Positions 43,845-52,248 of a stretch of 64,000 nucleotides of DNA are shown here, in pieces. The stretch's first letter is position 1, and each line of letters starts with the position of its first letter. The stretch is taken from the NCBI RefSeq assembly GCF_023715145.1, contig NZ_JAMBNP010000004.1, forward strand, positions 124,001 to 188,000, given 5' to 3'. The notes below the pieces were generated by a model. That model had not been told where the DNA came from, searched no databases, and was given only the letters and a program-made list of their open reading frames with translations. The DNA is from Paenibacillus glycanilyticus (GTDB lineage Bacteria; Bacillota; Bacilli; Paenibacillales; Paenibacillaceae). The translations under genes were made by a program, and so were the position numbers.

Positions 43845-44948
43845 ATGCAGGCAGCAATTGAAAAGATCACCGGTAAGCAATTGAGCTTGTTATTATTTAC
43901 TTTTATTATTTCAACGAACTTATTGACGGTTCCCTCCTTTATGGTCATGTTCGCTAAGCAAGATGCATGGATATCCGCCCTGCTTGCCGCTGTCACGGGA
44001 CTTGTTAGTATCTGGACCATGATTACGCTTGCGAATCGTTATCCCGGGCAGACGATTATTGAGTACAGCTCAGCAATTCTCGGGAAATGGTTAGGGAGTT
44101 TAGTTGCGGTCAATTACATTTATTATTGGCTTATTTCGATATCGACGATTACGATGCAGCATACGGGGTTTATTAATACGCTTCTGCTGCCCAAAAGCCC
44201 TACCATCGTGACGAGTCTGACCTTCTTGATCCTATGCGGAATAGCTGCCAGTCTCGGAATTGAGGTCATTGCCAGAAGCAGCGAGTTTCTTACGCTCCTC
44301 CTGCTCGTTTGTTTTGTTCCTCTATTAATTCTGTCGATTATGGAAGCTAATGCCAATCAAATCAAGCCCATTCTAGATGATGGAATATATCCGGTTTTGC
44401 AAGGAGCTCTCAGCCCAGCGGGCGGATTTATGAATCAGCTCTTTATTTTGGGCTGGCTCTTGCCCTACCTGAACCAGCCTGGCAAAGCCCGCAAAGCTTC
44501 GATGATTGCGCTTATTGGCATCACTTTTCTAACGGTCAGCATTGTGATGCTTACGATAATGATTTTTGGACCGTTGACGAGCAAATTAACCTACTCCTTC
44601 TTAAGCGTTGTCCAATATATCGGGATCGAGGGGTCTTTAGAGCGATTGGAGGCCATAGCCGTTTCTACGTGGGTAATCGGCTGCTTCGTAAAAGTTGCGG
44701 TGTCCGTGTTTATTCTGAGTCTGTGCGTAAGCCAGCTTTTCGGAATTCGGAACTATCGGGATCTTGTACCGCCGCTCACTCTGCTATCCCTTGTTGGATC
44801 GGTATGGATTTTCAAGAATAGCGCGGAGCTGCTCCATTATCTTGCCTTTACGTTTCCGCTATTGGCATTTTTTAATCACACTTTTATCCCCTTTTTGCTT
44901 TTGGTGATAGATTCGATAAAGAGAAAAACCAAACGCTCATTGCTTTAA
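43845..44948 (+). CDS. Spore germination permease, GerAB family (B subunit, locus 3)
   Basis: Membrane subunit of 367 residues, with ten hydrophobic segments and the family opening EKITGKQLSLLLF. I choose the ATG at 43845 with GGAG seven bases ahead; a GTG at 43797 has no site. It is on the plus strand, while its A, C and small partners are on the minus strand. The 3' ends overlap by 12 bases (44937-44948). It is closely similar to the permease of locus 4 (SKQDAW / AKQDAW, then RYPG(M/Q)TII and EILGKWLG / AILGKWLG). Confidence 0.92.
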   Translation: MQAAIEKITGKQLSLLLFTFIISTNLLTVPSFMVMFAKQDAWISALLAAVTGLVSIWTMITLANRYPGQTIIEYSSAILGKWLGSLVAVNYIYYWLISISTITMQHTGFINTLLLPKSPTIVTSLTFLILCGIAASLGIEVIARSSEFLTLLLLVCFVPLLILSIMEANANQIKPILDDGIYPVLQGALSPAGGFMNQLFILGWLLPYLNQPGKARKASMIALIGITFLTVSIVMLTIMIFGPLTSKLTYSFLSVVQYIGIEGSLERLEAIAVSTWVIGCFVKVAVSVFILSLCVSQLFGIRNYRDLVPPLTLLSLVGSVWIFKNSAELLHYLAFTFPLLAFFNHTFIPFLLLVIDSIKRKTKRSLL

Positions 44949-45167
44949 CAAATATTTCCCAACGGGTTCGAGAAGGATTTGCATGACAAGAACAAAGCTA
45001 GGCAGTCGAACCCGCCCAATCAACAAAGAACCGATCAGCAAGGAGATAACCAAAATCCCGCTGATCACCATCGCTTCTTTATTTTTTTGATTACCTAGCA
45101 AGGATCGTATTCGAAAAGTAATCCAAAGGACCACAATGAGCACATAGCCCATGATGTACGCGATCAT
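44937..45167 (-). CDS. Small membrane protein of ger locus 3 (EPVGK type)
   Basis: Protein of 76 residues with two or three hydrophobic segments, ending LLEPVGKYLLKQ. The ATG at 45167 follows AGAGGAG and overlaps the end of the C-subunit gene as ATGA, so the two are coupled. It is homologous to the small protein of locus 4, which ends FEPVGKMILRQ. Three ger loci here carry a small membrane protein, which supports a role in the receptor, though none is described from sequence alone. Confidence 0.82.
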   Translation of the reverse strand: MIAYIMGYVLIVVLWITFRIRSLLGNQKNKEAMVISGILVISLLIGSLLIGRVRLPSFVLVMQILLEPVGKYLLKQ

Positions 45168-46333
45168 TTCAAAATCTCCTCTGCATTTAACTGTAATGGA
45201 GGGCCTGCCATCCCCGCGCCTCCGATTGTCAGCTTCACGTCTACGGTAACCTCCGCCTCGGCAAATTTCTGGTCCCACTCTTTTTGTACGGCCTTCCATT
45301 CAGTCGGCTTATTTCTGTATAGCTCTCGCCCTAAACCGATCGCATCCGCTTTGAATTGCTTTTGAAGCTTGAGTATAGCATTATGTATTTGCTTCTCGGC
45401 AGACTTCTCCAAGGCATGCTGTACCAGAGTCAGATTCTTCGGCACGCTTACATCCAGGTCGGTATTGTTTTCTATAAGTGTCCCTTTCCCATGCAAGATG
45501 ATCTTAAAGTGAATTCGATCCCCGCGTAGATCTGACTTGATCATGCGGCTAGCGCGAACGACAACCATTCCGACGTTGCCTATGCCTTCCGGCAATTCGG
45601 CATTGATTCTTCCATCCTTCATGTGACTGTTTGCCCAATTCAGTCCATCCGCCTCAAAACCATCCAATAGACCAACTAATTTTAAATCCTTAAATACGGC
45701 AGCCCCCGACAATTTGAACATATTGGTCTTGTTGCTTGGATTGCTTCCTTCCGATACTGCCTCAATCACCCCCATCATCGGATAGACGCCCGGGCTTGAA
45801 GCGGCGAGGAAAAAATCCCGCAAGGAAGTAGCGATTTCGGCCCGTTGAATTTCCATTTCTTTAACGGCTTCCATCGGTACCTGGTCAAAGGGATAGCGCG
45901 TCTGCAAAACCTCTTGGGCTTCTCCTCCTTTTACAACCATGATATATGTCTTTAATCGTTGACGAGGATCATGCGAGAATACGTCCAGCACATCGTTTAT
46001 CCCGTGCCGGCCCAGCGATTCGCCGATAAGGATGACGCTGCGATGGGCGGTAAACAGCTTGCGGGAGTTCTTCTTCTGAATCTTTTCAAATGCTTCGTTT
46101 GCATTCTTCCCCGTAGCGGACAAGACGAAAAACTTTTGCTGCGGTTCTCCCGTTCCTCCACCATCCGAAGAGGTTGGAACGGCAAATTGCAGGGACAACA
46201 GATATTCGCCTTTCTCCGTCAAATCAAACGCCGTACCCGTGATGAACGCAAGATCGTTGATTTCCGTACGGTCCCAACAACCGCTGGTCAAGAGGATGGA
46301 GAGGATTAAGCAGATGCGCAGGAATGGTTTCAT
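45164..46333 (-). CDS. Spore germination lipoprotein, Ger(x)C family (locus 3)
   Basis: C subunit of 389 residues, with a signal peptide ending TSGC (Cys-19) and then WDRTEINDLAFITGTAFD. Family features include FEKIQKKNSRKLFTAHRSVILIGE and the closing IGLGRELYRNKPTEWK. It starts one base after the A-subunit stop and overlaps the small membrane gene. It is similar to the partial C subunit of locus 4 (for example the phrase VVKGGEAQEVLQTRYPFDQVP against LVKGGDAKDILELKYPLKQVP). Confidence 0.92.
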   Translation of the reverse strand: MKPFLRICLILSILLTSGCWDRTEINDLAFITGTAFDLTEKGEYLLSLQFAVPTSSDGGGTGEPQQKFFVLSATGKNANEAFEKIQKKNSRKLFTAHRSVILIGESLGRHGINDVLDVFSHDPRQRLKTYIMVVKGGEAQEVLQTRYPFDQVPMEAVKEMEIQRAEIATSLRDFFLAASSPGVYPMMGVIEAVSEGSNPSNKTNMFKLSGAAVFKDLKLVGLLDGFEADGLNWANSHMKDGRINAELPEGIGNVGMVVVRASRMIKSDLRGDRIHFKIILHGKGTLIENNTDLDVSVPKNLTLVQHALEKSAEKQIHNAILKLQKQFKADAIGLGRELYRNKPTEWKAVQKEWDQKFAEAEVTVDVKLTIGGAGMAGPPLQLNAEEILK

Positions 46334-46334
46334 G

Positions 46335-47927
46335 TCAGTTCCTTTCTCTGTCCTCCCGGAAAGGACTCGGTTTCTGCCCTGCCGGTACCCTGACCGAATC
46401 GGAAGTTCCCGCTGCCCCGGGACGTTTACCTCTAGCCCAGACGGGCACGCGTATCAGGACATCCTTCAGACTTGTAACCGTAACGGGGCCAAGCGGCGTT
46501 AGATAGGGGACCCCAAATGACCGCAAAGAGGCAACGTGCAGCACGATGCACAGAAATCCAAGCACGATGCCGTAAAGACCTAGTGTACCCGCCAAAAATA
46601 AAATGGGAAAACGCAGCAGCCTAACGCCGCTTGCAAAGCTGTACCGCGGAATCGCAAACGTGGCAATACCGGTTATCGACACGATAATGACGACCGGGGC
46701 GGATATAATTCCAGCCTGTACGGCTGCCTGCCCGATGACCAAAGCCCCTACGATACTGATCGCTTGACCGATTTGCTTCGGCAGTCGTATTCCCGCCTCG
46801 CGAAGCGCTTCAAAGACAATTTCCATCGACAGCGCTTCGAACAAAGCAGGGAAAGGAACGGCTTCCCTGGAAGACGCAATACTCAGGACCAGATTTGTCG
46901 GAATCATCTCCTGATGGAAAGTCGTCACCGCCACGTATAAGGAAGGCGCGAAAATAGCGATAAAGAGGAACAAGAATCTGATCCAGCGCACGAATGTTGC
47001 GATGGGCCAGCGAACATAATAATCTTCGCTCGCTTGAAGTCCTGTCCAGAACGTCATGGGAACAATTAATGCAATAGGGCTATTATCAACAAGTATGGCG
47101 ATTTTTCCTTCTAACAGCTCTCCGGTTACGACATCCGGCCGCTCCGTGTTATGCACTTGCGGAAATGGAGAATAAGGCAAATCCTCGATGAATTCCTCGA
47201 TGTAGCCAGAGTCCAGGATAGCGTCTATACGAATTCGTTTTACTCTTTCACGGACTTCATCGATTAGAGCTTCGGATGCAATTCCGGTAATATAAGTCAG
47301 CACAACTTGGGTTTGAGACAAACTGCCAATCGTAACGGCTTCCGTCTTGAGACGCGATGTTTTGAGTCTGCCGCGCAGCAGGCCTACGTTCGTTGAGAGA
47401 CTTTCGATGAATCCGTCCCTGGGGCCGCGAATGACAGGTTCAGAGGAGGGCTCTTCAAGGCTGCGCTGTTTGATGCCGTTTGCCTTAACCAATACAGCTT
47501 TGTTATCTGAGCCCGTTAGAATGGCAGCATGGCCATCCAACAGCTGACGAACGATCTCATTGACGTTGGATGAACGTTTCGTCGAGCCTGCGGAGATAAC
47601 GGAATTGTCCAGCGCTTCCGCATCGTATTGTTCATTCTCCGCCTCTTTGTCGATTCCATTAACAAGCATCGGATGCAGAATATGATCGTCGATTATCTCT
47701 TCATTAACGAGACTAGCAATAAAAATAACCAGCTGCCGCTCTTGTCCGGCAAGACTGATTTTACGGAAATTGATATCGAAGCAGTTTTTGAAGATGTCCC
47801 GGAAAGTCCTCTCGTTCTGGTTCAGATCCATGGTTAACTCCACATTCTCGTCATCCTCTGAATGCAGCTTTTCAGGTAAAGAAGTATGCCGGGGTTCTGC
47901 TCGCAACCATTTCCTAAACCGCTTCAC
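46335..47927 (-). CDS. Spore germination protein, GerA family (A subunit, locus 3)
   Basis: A subunit of 530 residues with EPSSEPVIRGPRDGF, EEFIEDLPYSPFPQV and C-terminal membrane segments. The GTG start at 47927 stands behind GGAGGG. The last 25 residues are a charged, Pro-rich cytoplasmic tail. First gene of the minus-strand part of locus 3. Confidence 0.92.
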   Translation of the reverse strand: MKRFRKWLRAEPRHTSLPEKLHSEDDENVELTMDLNQNERTFRDIFKNCFDINFRKISLAGQERQLVIFIASLVNEEIIDDHILHPMLVNGIDKEAENEQYDAEALDNSVISAGSTKRSSNVNEIVRQLLDGHAAILTGSDNKAVLVKANGIKQRSLEEPSSEPVIRGPRDGFIESLSTNVGLLRGRLKTSRLKTEAVTIGSLSQTQVVLTYITGIASEALIDEVRERVKRIRIDAILDSGYIEEFIEDLPYSPFPQVHNTERPDVVTGELLEGKIAILVDNSPIALIVPMTFWTGLQASEDYYVRWPIATFVRWIRFLFLFIAIFAPSLYVAVTTFHQEMIPTNLVLSIASSREAVPFPALFEALSMEIVFEALREAGIRLPKQIGQAISIVGALVIGQAAVQAGIISAPVVIIVSITGIATFAIPRYSFASGVRLLRFPILFLAGTLGLYGIVLGFLCIVLHVASLRSFGVPYLTPLGPVTVTSLKDVLIRVPVWARGKRPGAAGTSDSVRVPAGQKPSPFREDRERN

Positions 47928-48026
47928 AAGAATACCCTCCCTCCAGCTCGATGGTCATATTTTCCCAAATTTTGCCCAAAATTATACGACCCGGGAGAAG
48001 CCTCGGATTAAACGGCTGACATTAAA

Positions 48027-48054
48027 AAGGAGCCCCGTTAAACGGGACTCCCTT
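48027..48054 (-). terminator. Terminator after the SDR gene
   Basis: AAGGAGCCCCGTT/AACGGGACTCCCTT stem with one or two mismatches, followed by TTTTT on the minus strand. Confidence 0.85.
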
Positions 48055-48071
48055 ATTTTTAAGTTTAGTTT

Positions 48072-48809
48072 TTATAGAGCGGTTGGTCTAACCATAATCT
48101 CACTGATCAAGGTATCATCAGGTTCATTAATCGCAAACGCTATAGCTCTGGCAATGCTGTAAGGCGAAATTCCCAGATCCCCGATTTGGCTGGCAAGCGC
48201 CTTTACTTCCGGACTGGTAATACTGTCGAAGAGCTCCGTCTTCGTCAGACCTGGCGCAATGACGGTGGATCGAATGCCTGATGCCGCTGACTCTTCGAGT
48301 CGCAGTCCTTCCGAAATGGCTCTCACCGCGAACTTGGTGGCCGCATAGACGGCTGACGTTGCGGATACTTGATAGCCGGACGTGGAGGACAAGTTAATGA
48401 TATGACCCGACTTTTGCTCGCGCATGACGGGTAATACCGCCGCGATCCCGTGCAGAACACCTTTGATGTTCACGTCAATCATTTGATTCCACTCTTCGAC
48501 TCTTAACTCGTTAAGTCTGGAGCTTGGCATAACTCCCGCATTATTTACTAATACATCGATGCGGCCGTACGCGCTTAACGCGAACTCGGCCAATCTTTTC
48601 ATGTCCTCGGGAGAAACGACGTCTGCTTTCACGGACACGGCTTCGCCGCCGCTTTGTTTAATGTCATTAACAATCGCGTGAAGACGTTCCTCTCTTCTTG
48701 CAGCCAATACAACCTTCGCACCATGTTGGGCGAGCAGCTTCGCTGCAGCCTCCCCTATTCCGCTGGATGCTCCCGTAATGACGACAACTTTATTTTTTAT
48801 ATTTTCCAT
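48072..48809 (-). CDS. Short-chain dehydrogenase/reductase
   Basis: Classical SDR of 245 residues. It has the cofactor motif TGASSGIG at 12-19, NNAG at 89-92 and catalytic Tyr-155/Lys-159 in YAATK. AARRE at the second strand suggests NADP. It is divergent from the TetR gene at 49007 across a 197-base region, so it is the likely target of that regulator. Substrate unknown; the family includes many oxidoreductases of the YdfG type. Confidence 0.92.
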   Translation of the reverse strand: MENIKNKVVVITGASSGIGEAAAKLLAQHGAKVVLAARREERLHAIVNDIKQSGGEAVSVKADVVSPEDMKRLAEFALSAYGRIDVLVNNAGVMPSSRLNELRVEEWNQMIDVNIKGVLHGIAAVLPVMREQKSGHIINLSSTSGYQVSATSAVYAATKFAVRAISEGLRLEESAASGIRSTVIAPGLTKTELFDSITSPEVKALASQIGDLGISPYSIARAIAFAINEPDDTLISEIMVRPTAL

Positions 48810-48883
48810 TGCTCATGGCCCCTTTGTAAGATCATTTTTTCCAAGTAGTCTAATTGTTGTGAATGAACGCGTGTTGAATATTT

Positions 48884-48893
48884 AACGGCCGTT
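48884..48893. promoter_or_regulatory. Small palindrome in the SDR/TetR divergent region
   Basis: AACGGCCGTT, flanked by partly symmetric AT-rich sequence, lies between the two divergent starts and is a possible TetR operator. The core is only ten bases long. Confidence 0.25.
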
Positions 48894-49006
48894 GATTAAC
48901 ATTATAGACAGGAGCCCTGATTACTCAATGGTTGATTGATGCGTATTTGTTAGATATACAACATCATCCTCCGAATTGTTGAATATCTGAAGGAGGTAAG
49001 AACGAG

Positions 49007-49549
49007 TTGGACACGCTAGTTAAGACGGATCGTCGCATTCTCCGAACCAAGCAATCCATTAAAAAGTCGTTTCTGGAGCTTTTCTCGGAAAAGCATTTTG
49101 AACAAATAACGATAAACGAAATAGCAGATCGCGCAAATGTTAACCGCGGCACTATTTATCTGCATTACACGGATAAGTACGATTTATTGGATAAATGCAT
49201 TGAGGATCACATCAATGAACTAATTTCCTTATGCGAGAAACGTGAGTCTGCCACGATCAGCTCTGAGCCCGTATTTCATTATTTTCGCGATCATTACCCG
49301 TTTTTCTCCGCGATGTTCTCCAATGAAAGAGTCTTGCTGTTCCGGGACCGGATGATTAATTTCTTCTCCGTCAATATGATGGCCAAAATGGAGAGCACGG
49401 ATGAGAATATCGACAAAGAGTTAAAAGCCCAGTTCCTGGCTTCGGCCTTCATCGGCGTTGTGGAATGGTGGATCCGCCGCCAAATGCCTCACTCTATACA
49501 ATTTATGGCAGACCAGGTTCGAAATTTATTTGAAAAGAATCATGTATAG
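49007..49549 (+). CDS. TetR/AcrR-family transcriptional regulator
   Basis: Regulator of 180 residues with an N-terminal helix-turn-helix (ITINEIADRANVNRGTIYLHYTDKYDLLDKCI) and an all-helical ligand domain. The TTG start at 49007 has GAAGGAGG about ten bases ahead. It is divergent from the SDR gene and probably represses it. It ends at a terminator shared with the convergent lipoprotein gene. Confidence 0.92.
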   Translation: MDTLVKTDRRILRTKQSIKKSFLELFSEKHFEQITINEIADRANVNRGTIYLHYTDKYDLLDKCIEDHINELISLCEKRESATISSEPVFHYFRDHYPFFSAMFSNERVLLFRDRMINFFSVNMMAKMESTDENIDKELKAQFLASAFIGVVEWWIRRQMPHSIQFMADQVRNLFEKNHV

Positions 49550-49558
49550 TCAAACAAA

Positions 49559-49580
49559 AAAGCCGCGTTTACGCGGCTTT
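49559..49580. terminator. Bidirectional terminator between TetR and lipoprotein genes
   Basis: AAAGCCGCGT/ACGCGGCTTT stem with A and T tracts on each side, between two convergent genes. Confidence 0.88.
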
Positions 49581-49585
49581 TACAA

Positions 49586-50023
49586 TTACAATCCTAAATT
49601 TTCGATCCGGTTAAGGAAGCTTGTTATATCGTTAATCGTTTGTATAATTTGGGAATTCTGAAGCTGGTCCAGTACCAGGTGGCCACTTGCCAATGCTTGA
49701 TCGATCTCCTGCAGCAGCACCTGATTTTTCTCGACGATTTGTTGATGCAGATCCTTCGCCAGTGCAGGGGCATCGATGATATTGAACTGGACAATATCCT
49801 CTTTCAAAGCAATCAATCGATCCTCAAGCTGCTGCTTGATTTCCGGATTGGTTGCGGCATCTTGGATCATTTGAGGGGCTTGCTCCGCAAAGTCGGACAA
49901 TTTGTTGATGTGATCGGTAGCCTGGTCCGCATATTGTAATGACTGATTAGCGCTATCCAAGAATGAACACGCGCTTAACATCATGGTTGAAAGAACGACT
50001 AAGAGTATCATCAATTTCCTCAT
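49586..50023 (-). CDS. Small helical lipoprotein (DUF6376-like)
   Basis: Lipoprotein of 145 residues with the lipobox LSAC (Cys-19) and an otherwise all-helical mature part with heptad-like patterns (DQATDHINKLSDFAEQAPQM). It resembles Bacillus lipoproteins grouped as DUF6376, but I recall that family only in outline. No neighbour suggests a role. Confidence 0.75.
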   Translation of the reverse strand: MRKLMILLVVLSTMMLSACSFLDSANQSLQYADQATDHINKLSDFAEQAPQMIQDAATNPEIKQQLEDRLIALKEDIVQFNIIDAPALAKDLHQQIVEKNQVLLQEIDQALASGHLVLDQLQNSQIIQTINDITSFLNRIENLGL

Positions 50024-50117
50024 CTTATTTCCTCTTCCTTCCTATTTAATTGTTGGTTTGTATGTTGTACGGTATTAACGTAAAAGGGTTTCATGAATCC
50101 CGCCGCTTCATGCAAAT

Positions 50118-50150
50118 AGCCTCATAGTGCGGAGACCGCGCTTTGAGGCT
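50118..50150 (-). terminator. Hairpin after the cupin/siderophore-binding gene
   Basis: AGCCTCA..AG.GCGG with CCGC.CT.TGAGGCT around TCT(C), 15 bases after the stop at 50166. The T tract is weak. Confidence 0.6.
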
Positions 50151-50165
50151 GTTTGATTTGAAGCC

Positions 50166-50918
50166 TTATTTCAGAACATTCGCCAATACGTCATCGATGA
50201 TTTGACCGTTTGCAATCGCTCCGGTATACAACCAGCTGCTGCTGTTGTCGAAATCATACACTTGTCCGGCTTTAACCGCAGGAATACCTGCCCAGATCGG
50301 ATCCTTTAACAACTCTTCCTTCGATACGCCTTTTGTGTTCACGATAAACAAATAGTCGGCATCAAGCTCTGCCAGCTTCTCCAAAGAGAGCGTGCTCCAG
50401 TTCGACTTGGAAGCAGCGGACAATTCCTGTACTACCGCCGGCACCGTGAACCCGAGGTCTTTATATAACACGTCGCCGCTCGAGAGATTCTGATTGACGA
50501 CGTATACGCTCTTTGCCGTTACCCATAGAGCGGCCGCAGACTTCGTACCCACCGATTGCTGAAGCATCTCCTTGGCTTCCTTCGCCTTTTGATCGTAATC
50601 CGCCAGCGCCTTCTCCGGCAATGATTCCGATGCCTTGTACAAAATCATATAATAAGCGAATAGCTCCTCCGCCGCGACAATGTCCAGCGTACTGCCCTTT
50701 ACGCCGTGGAGCAGCTGAAACGACTTTGTAATATAAGGCTTGCCGTCAAGCTCTATGAAGGCATTGCCGCGGTAAGCTAACAGAAAGCTGTTCGCCGGAA
50801 GACGATAATTTTGAAGCGGCTTCTGCGGGCCCATGCTTACGTGACGAACATCCAATATTGTATAAGCAGCGTTATACCACGCACTTATTAGTTCTGTTAT
50901 TTGCTGTTGTTGATCCAT
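50166..50918 (-). CDS. Cupin domain fused to the C-terminal lobe of a siderophore-binding protein (Btr-like deletion product)
   Basis: Protein of 250 residues made of two unrelated parts. Residues 1-95 match the AraC-type cupin N-terminus of Btr-like regulators (YRLPANSFLLAYRG, then LLHGVKGSTLDIVA). Residues 98-250 match the second half of an iron-siderophore binding domain (LEKLAELDADYLFIVNTKG, then DPIWAGIPAVKAGQVYDFD). In Bacillus Btr these ends flank an AraC helix-turn-helix and the first lobe of the binding domain, both absent here. An in-frame deletion of about 270 residues would produce exactly this. No signal peptide, so it is cytoplasmic. The reading frame is intact and the start has GGAGAGG ahead, so it may be expressed. 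Confidence 0.8.
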   Translation of the reverse strand: MDQQQQITELISAWYNAAYTILDVRHVSMGPQKPLQNYRLPANSFLLAYRGNAFIELDGKPYITKSFQLLHGVKGSTLDIVAAEELFAYYMILYKASESLPEKALADYDQKAKEAKEMLQQSVGTKSAAALWVTAKSVYVVNQNLSSGDVLYKDLGFTVPAVVQELSAASKSNWSTLSLEKLAELDADYLFIVNTKGVSKEELLKDPIWAGIPAVKAGQVYDFDNSSSWLYTGAIANGQIIDDVLANVLK

Positions 50919-51037
50919 TGCCCTCTCCTCTTGCCTATCCTTCTATCACTTAACTTTGCGAAGCTTCTCAGATGATTGAAACACGCGAATATATGTAATT
51001 CGATATCTCGTTAATCGTTCCTGCCATAACAGCAAAA

Positions 51038-51066
51038 AAACGGCGAGCCATTGGCTGCTGCCGTTT
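51038..51066 (-). terminator. Terminator at the end of the 51-57 kb operon
   Basis: Stem AAACGGC.AGCCA/TGGCT..GCCGTTT followed on the minus strand by a run of seven T, 20 bases after the stop at 51086. Confidence 0.85.
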
Positions 51067-51085
51067 ATTCGCATAGATTAGCCGG

Positions 51086-52240
51086 TTATCTTCTTACGCG
51101 CGTCCCATCCAACAGGAAACCGGTGCTGTTCACGATTACTTCCTGCTGCTCGAACAGCCCTTCGGCAATGGATGTCACATATGCGTTCGAATCCGCGATC
51201 TTAACCGGTGTCTCTACGGCATAGTAGGCGTTTCCGAGCGGTCCTTCCCTGCCCTCCAGCGTAAACACAAAAGCGCCACGCTCGTCGTGATGAACGGCTT
51301 CATTTGGAACCGTCACGGTCTGCTCCTCGCTGGTTTTTGCGATCTTCACTTCCACACGATCTCCTCCCTTTAAGTTATCGTCTTTAAGAGAAATAGTCAC
51401 GCTGCTTGGCAGCGAAGATGTATTGTTCGAATCGTCACCAGCGTTTGCAGGCATAATTCCCTCGCCTCCGGATTCCCCGTCATCTATGGATACAATCGTC
51501 CCGGATAGCTGCCGATTGGACTTATCGGAAAGCGTAATTTGATCCAAGACTTCACCAATCTCAAGCAAGCCTGCGACGTCTCCCGGTACTTGCAGCCGAA
51601 TTTCGTTGCCTTTCGCAGAATTGGCTAACACAAGCTCCGGCCCTAAGCCCGGAGCTGTGCCAGCTGAAGCATTAACCTGGATCACGACGCCAGTGAAAGG
51701 CGCCGAGACCGATTGTCCTTCAGTCATGCTCTTCTGGAGGCTTAGAATATGCTGCTTCTGCGATGCTATATCAAGCTTGGCCGATTCTATCGCAATCTTC
51801 GCTTCCGCTAATGCACTCTCGCTGCCTTCCGTTACGGCCGCAATATAATTTGCCTGCAGCTGGTCCATGGATAGCTGCTGCTTCTTCAGATTCGTCTGCA
51901 TATCATCGAGCTGCAGCTTCCATTCGCTATCGTCATATTCGATCAGTTTCTGGCCGGCGGAGACCTTGTCTCCCTGCTTAACGAGCACCTTTTTCACCTT
52001 CCAGCCCGCCGGGTTTGCGATATCCAATGTTTGACCCGGCTGCACCGTCGCACTGCCTTCGTACTCATGCGCAACGGAGCCCTTTGACGCAGGCTGCGTG
52101 TAGACTTTCGGCAGCGACATGCTCCGAAGCGTATTGCCAGCCAGCGTGCATATGACAAGCAGAGCCAGAAACAGTCCAGCAAATATGCGCAGCTTCCGTT
52201 TACTGAACCCCGACTTCTGTTCTTCCATTACCATCATCAC
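51086..52240 (-). CDS. Membrane-fusion-type adaptor (HlyD/RND-adaptor family)
   Basis: Protein of 384 residues with an N-terminal membrane anchor (about 18-38). It has a split lipoyl (barrel-sandwich) domain (VKKVLVKQGDKVSAGQKLIEYDDSE and VSAPFTGVVIQVNASAG) around a coiled-coil hairpin (about 105-170), then a beta-barrel domain. This is the adaptor of efflux pumps such as MacA or YknX. Oddly, it is the last gene of a sugar-importer operon, eight bases after a permease, with no MacB-type or RND pump next to it. It may modify or scaffold the importer, or work with a pump encoded elsewhere. Confidence 0.88.
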   Translation of the reverse strand: MMMVMEEQKSGFSKRKLRIFAGLFLALLVICTLAGNTLRSMSLPKVYTQPASKGSVAHEYEGSATVQPGQTLDIANPAGWKVKKVLVKQGDKVSAGQKLIEYDDSEWKLQLDDMQTNLKKQQLSMDQLQANYIAAVTEGSESALAEAKIAIESAKLDIASQKQHILSLQKSMTEGQSVSAPFTGVVIQVNASAGTAPGLGPELVLANSAKGNEIRLQVPGDVAGLLEIGEVLDQITLSDKSNRQLSGTIVSIDDGESGGEGIMPANAGDDSNNTSSLPSSVTISLKDDNLKGGDRVEVKIAKTSEEQTVTVPNEAVHHDERGAFVFTLEGREGPLGNAYYAVETPVKIADSNAYVTSIAEGLFEQQEVIVNSTGFLLDGTRVRR

Positions 52241-52248
52241 TCCTGAGT

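Noticed and set aside
51086-52240. Adaptor gene as part of a MacAB-type macrolide pump
   Set aside because: There is no MacB-like or RND-like gene on either side; the neighbours are sugar permeases and the NmrA/SDR/ger region.
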